A stretch of DNA of 5,809 nt from an uncultured Coriobacteriaceae bacterium (GTDB taxonomy: Bacteria > Actinomycetota > Coriobacteriia > Coriobacteriales > Eggerthellaceae): positions 1 to 5,809 of the forward strand of contig CAMORQ010000140.1 in NCBI GenBank assembly GCA_946623915.1, read 5' to 3'. The number at the start of each line of letters is the position of its first letter. Positions within the stretch are counted from its first letter, which is position 1. The position numbers and the translations under genes were made by a program. The notes beneath the pieces were generated by a model that saw only the letters and a list, made by a program, of their open reading frames with translations, was not told the DNA's origin and searched no databases. Below, piece after piece: positions 4,800 through 5,809 of the stretch.

Positions 4800-5809
4800 C
4801 GAAATCAGCGATGGCCATGTTCACTTTTTCGCCTGTCATGCGCTTCTTCAGTTCGTATTCGCCGTTTTCCAGGCCGCGCTTGCCTATGACGATCTGCAGC
4901 GGCCAGCCCATCAGGTCGGCTTCGGCGAACTTCACGCCCGGACGCTCGTCTCGGTCGTCGATGACCACCTCCAGGCCAAGCTCGGCCAGCGTAGCCGCCA
5001 GCTTTTCGGCAGCGGGCTGCACCACGTCGTCGCCTACGGTAAGCGGCAGGACGCACACATGCGCGGGAGCCACGGAAACGGGCCACTTGATGCCATATTC
5101 GTCGTTGTACTGCTCGACCACGGCCGCCATAGTGCGGGAAATGCCGATACCGTAGCAGCCCATGACGTAGGGGTGCTCTTCGCCCGATTCGTCGGTATAG
5201 GTGGCGTTCAGCACTTCGGAGTACTTCGTGCCCAGCTCGAACACCTGCGCGACTTCGATGCCGCGCGTAACGGACAGCGGCTTGCCGCATTCGGGGCAAG
5301 CGTTGCCCTCCTTCACGGTGCACAGGTCCGCCCACACGTCCACGGTGAAGTCGCGGCCTTGTTCGGCGCCCACATAGTGGTAGCCGTCCTCGTTGGCGCC
5401 CACGACCCAGTGCTTGATGTCGCGCAGGCTCTCGTCGGCGCCGATGGTCACGCCTTCGGGCAACCCGACGCAGCCGATGGAGCCCTTCGGCAGACCCATC
5501 TTCTCGATTTCTTCGTCGGTAGCCAGCTCGAACCCGGCGAAAGCGCGCTCGGCTTTCAGTTCGTTCAGGTCGTAGTCACCCGGCACGAACAGCACCACGG
5601 GCTTGCCCTCGCCGTCCTTGCCCACCATGGCTTTCGCGGTGGAAGATTCCGGGCAACCCAAGAATTCAGCCAGCTCGGCAATGGTGTGCACACCCGGTGT
5701 TTCGACCTTGGCAAGCTCGGTGGCATCGTACTCGGTAGGCGCAGGCGTGGCGGGTGCGATTTCGGAATTAGCCGCCCAGCCGCACTCGCAGCTGACAAGC
5801 TCCGCTTCG
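4729..5809 (-). CDS. proS: Prolyl-tRNA synthetase, bacterial type with editing insertion, partial (N-terminus off the right edge)
   Basis: ProRS charges tRNA-Pro with proline. The visible 359 C-terminal residues (numbered from the edge) show, in order: the exit from the first catalytic half (CECGWAANSE, 7-16); the YbaK-like editing insertion, about 35-165, with DLNELKAE and the VVGANEDGYHYVG region, which removes misactivated alanine; return to the class II core with RGIEVAQVFELGTKYSE (182-198); motif 3, GCYGIGISR (217-225); and the C-terminal anticodon-binding domain, about 243-344, with RPGVKFAEADLMGWP. A CPECG motif lies just after the insertion (171-175). About 210 N-terminal residues are missing against the usual 570, including motifs 1 and 2. 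The frame is open to the edge, so the in-frame GTG at 5691 is internal, not the start. The stop TAA overlaps the U32 gene. The frame looks intact. Confidence 0.96.
   Translation of the reverse strand, partial: EAELVSCECGWAANSEIAPATPAPTEYDATELAKVETPGVHTIAELAEFLGCPESSTAKAMVGKDGEGKPVVLFVPGDYDLNELKAERAFAGFELATDEEIEKMGLPKGSIGCVGLPEGVTIGADESLRDIKHWVVGANEDGYHYVGAEQGRDFTVDVWADLCTVKEGNACPECGKPLSVTRGIEVAQVFELGTKYSEVLNATYTDESGEEHPYVMGCYGIGISRTMAAVVEQYNDEYGIKWPVSVAPAHVCVLPLTVGDDVVQPAAEKLAATLAELGLEVVIDDRDERPGVKFAEADLMGWPLQIVIGKRGLENGEYELKKRMTGEKVNMAIADFDAVLEAARATADPVAHYLEQVGL

Noticed and set aside
3405..4889. Long plus-strand open frame (494 codons) across the U32 gene
   Set aside because: It is antisense to a protein with intact U32 motifs, is rich in Arg/His/Val with no recognisable domain, and has no ribosome binding site; such frames are expected opposite G+C-rich genes.
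4729..5691. ProRS starting at GTG 5691
   Set aside because: The frame remains open to the window edge and the upstream residues match the ProRS catalytic domain, so this GTG is internal.

Overview
The window is G+C-rich bacterial DNA in which every supportable gene lies on the minus strand. Gene content suggests a Gram-positive, high-G+C anaerobe: an FMN-riboswitch-controlled RibU with a group II ECF ATPase, a bacterial-type ProRS with an editing insertion, a U32 peptidase-family protein and a single-chain CoA-transferase. The style fits Coriobacteriia (Eggerthellaceae-like), but that placement is inference; no rRNA or other marker is present.

In the direction of transcription (right to left) the order is: the C-terminal part of prolyl-tRNA synthetase (proS, cut by the right edge); a U32-family gene of the TrhP/YrrO/YegQ type that overlaps the end of proS; a 238-base intergenic region with two hairpins, a 22-bp imperfect dyad and a weak promoter with a dyad over its -10; a single-chain family I acyl-CoA transferase; a 128-base spacer with a strong sigma70/SigA-type promoter; an FMN riboswitch followed by an intrinsic terminator; the riboflavin ECF substrate-binding component ribU; a 71-base gap with a perfect 9-bp hairpin; and the first 234 codons of an ECF ATPase (EcfA1 type, cut by the left edge).

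The best-resolved part is the flavin-uptake unit. Promoter, aptamer, terminator, ribosome binding site, S component and ATPase follow one another, so FMN should switch off transcription of riboflavin import before ribU is reached. ProS and the U32 protein are both tied to tRNA (charging, and probably wobble-uridine hydroxylation), which gives their overlap some functional sense. The CoA-transferase appears to be its own transcription unit with unknown substrate.

I found no previously undescribed multi-gene system. The items most worth a second look are regulatory: unexplained dyads at the ribU and CoA-transferase promoters, the hairpins, and the FMN switch sitting upstream of an ECF ATPase. 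All long plus-strand reading frames look like antisense shadows of the real genes.
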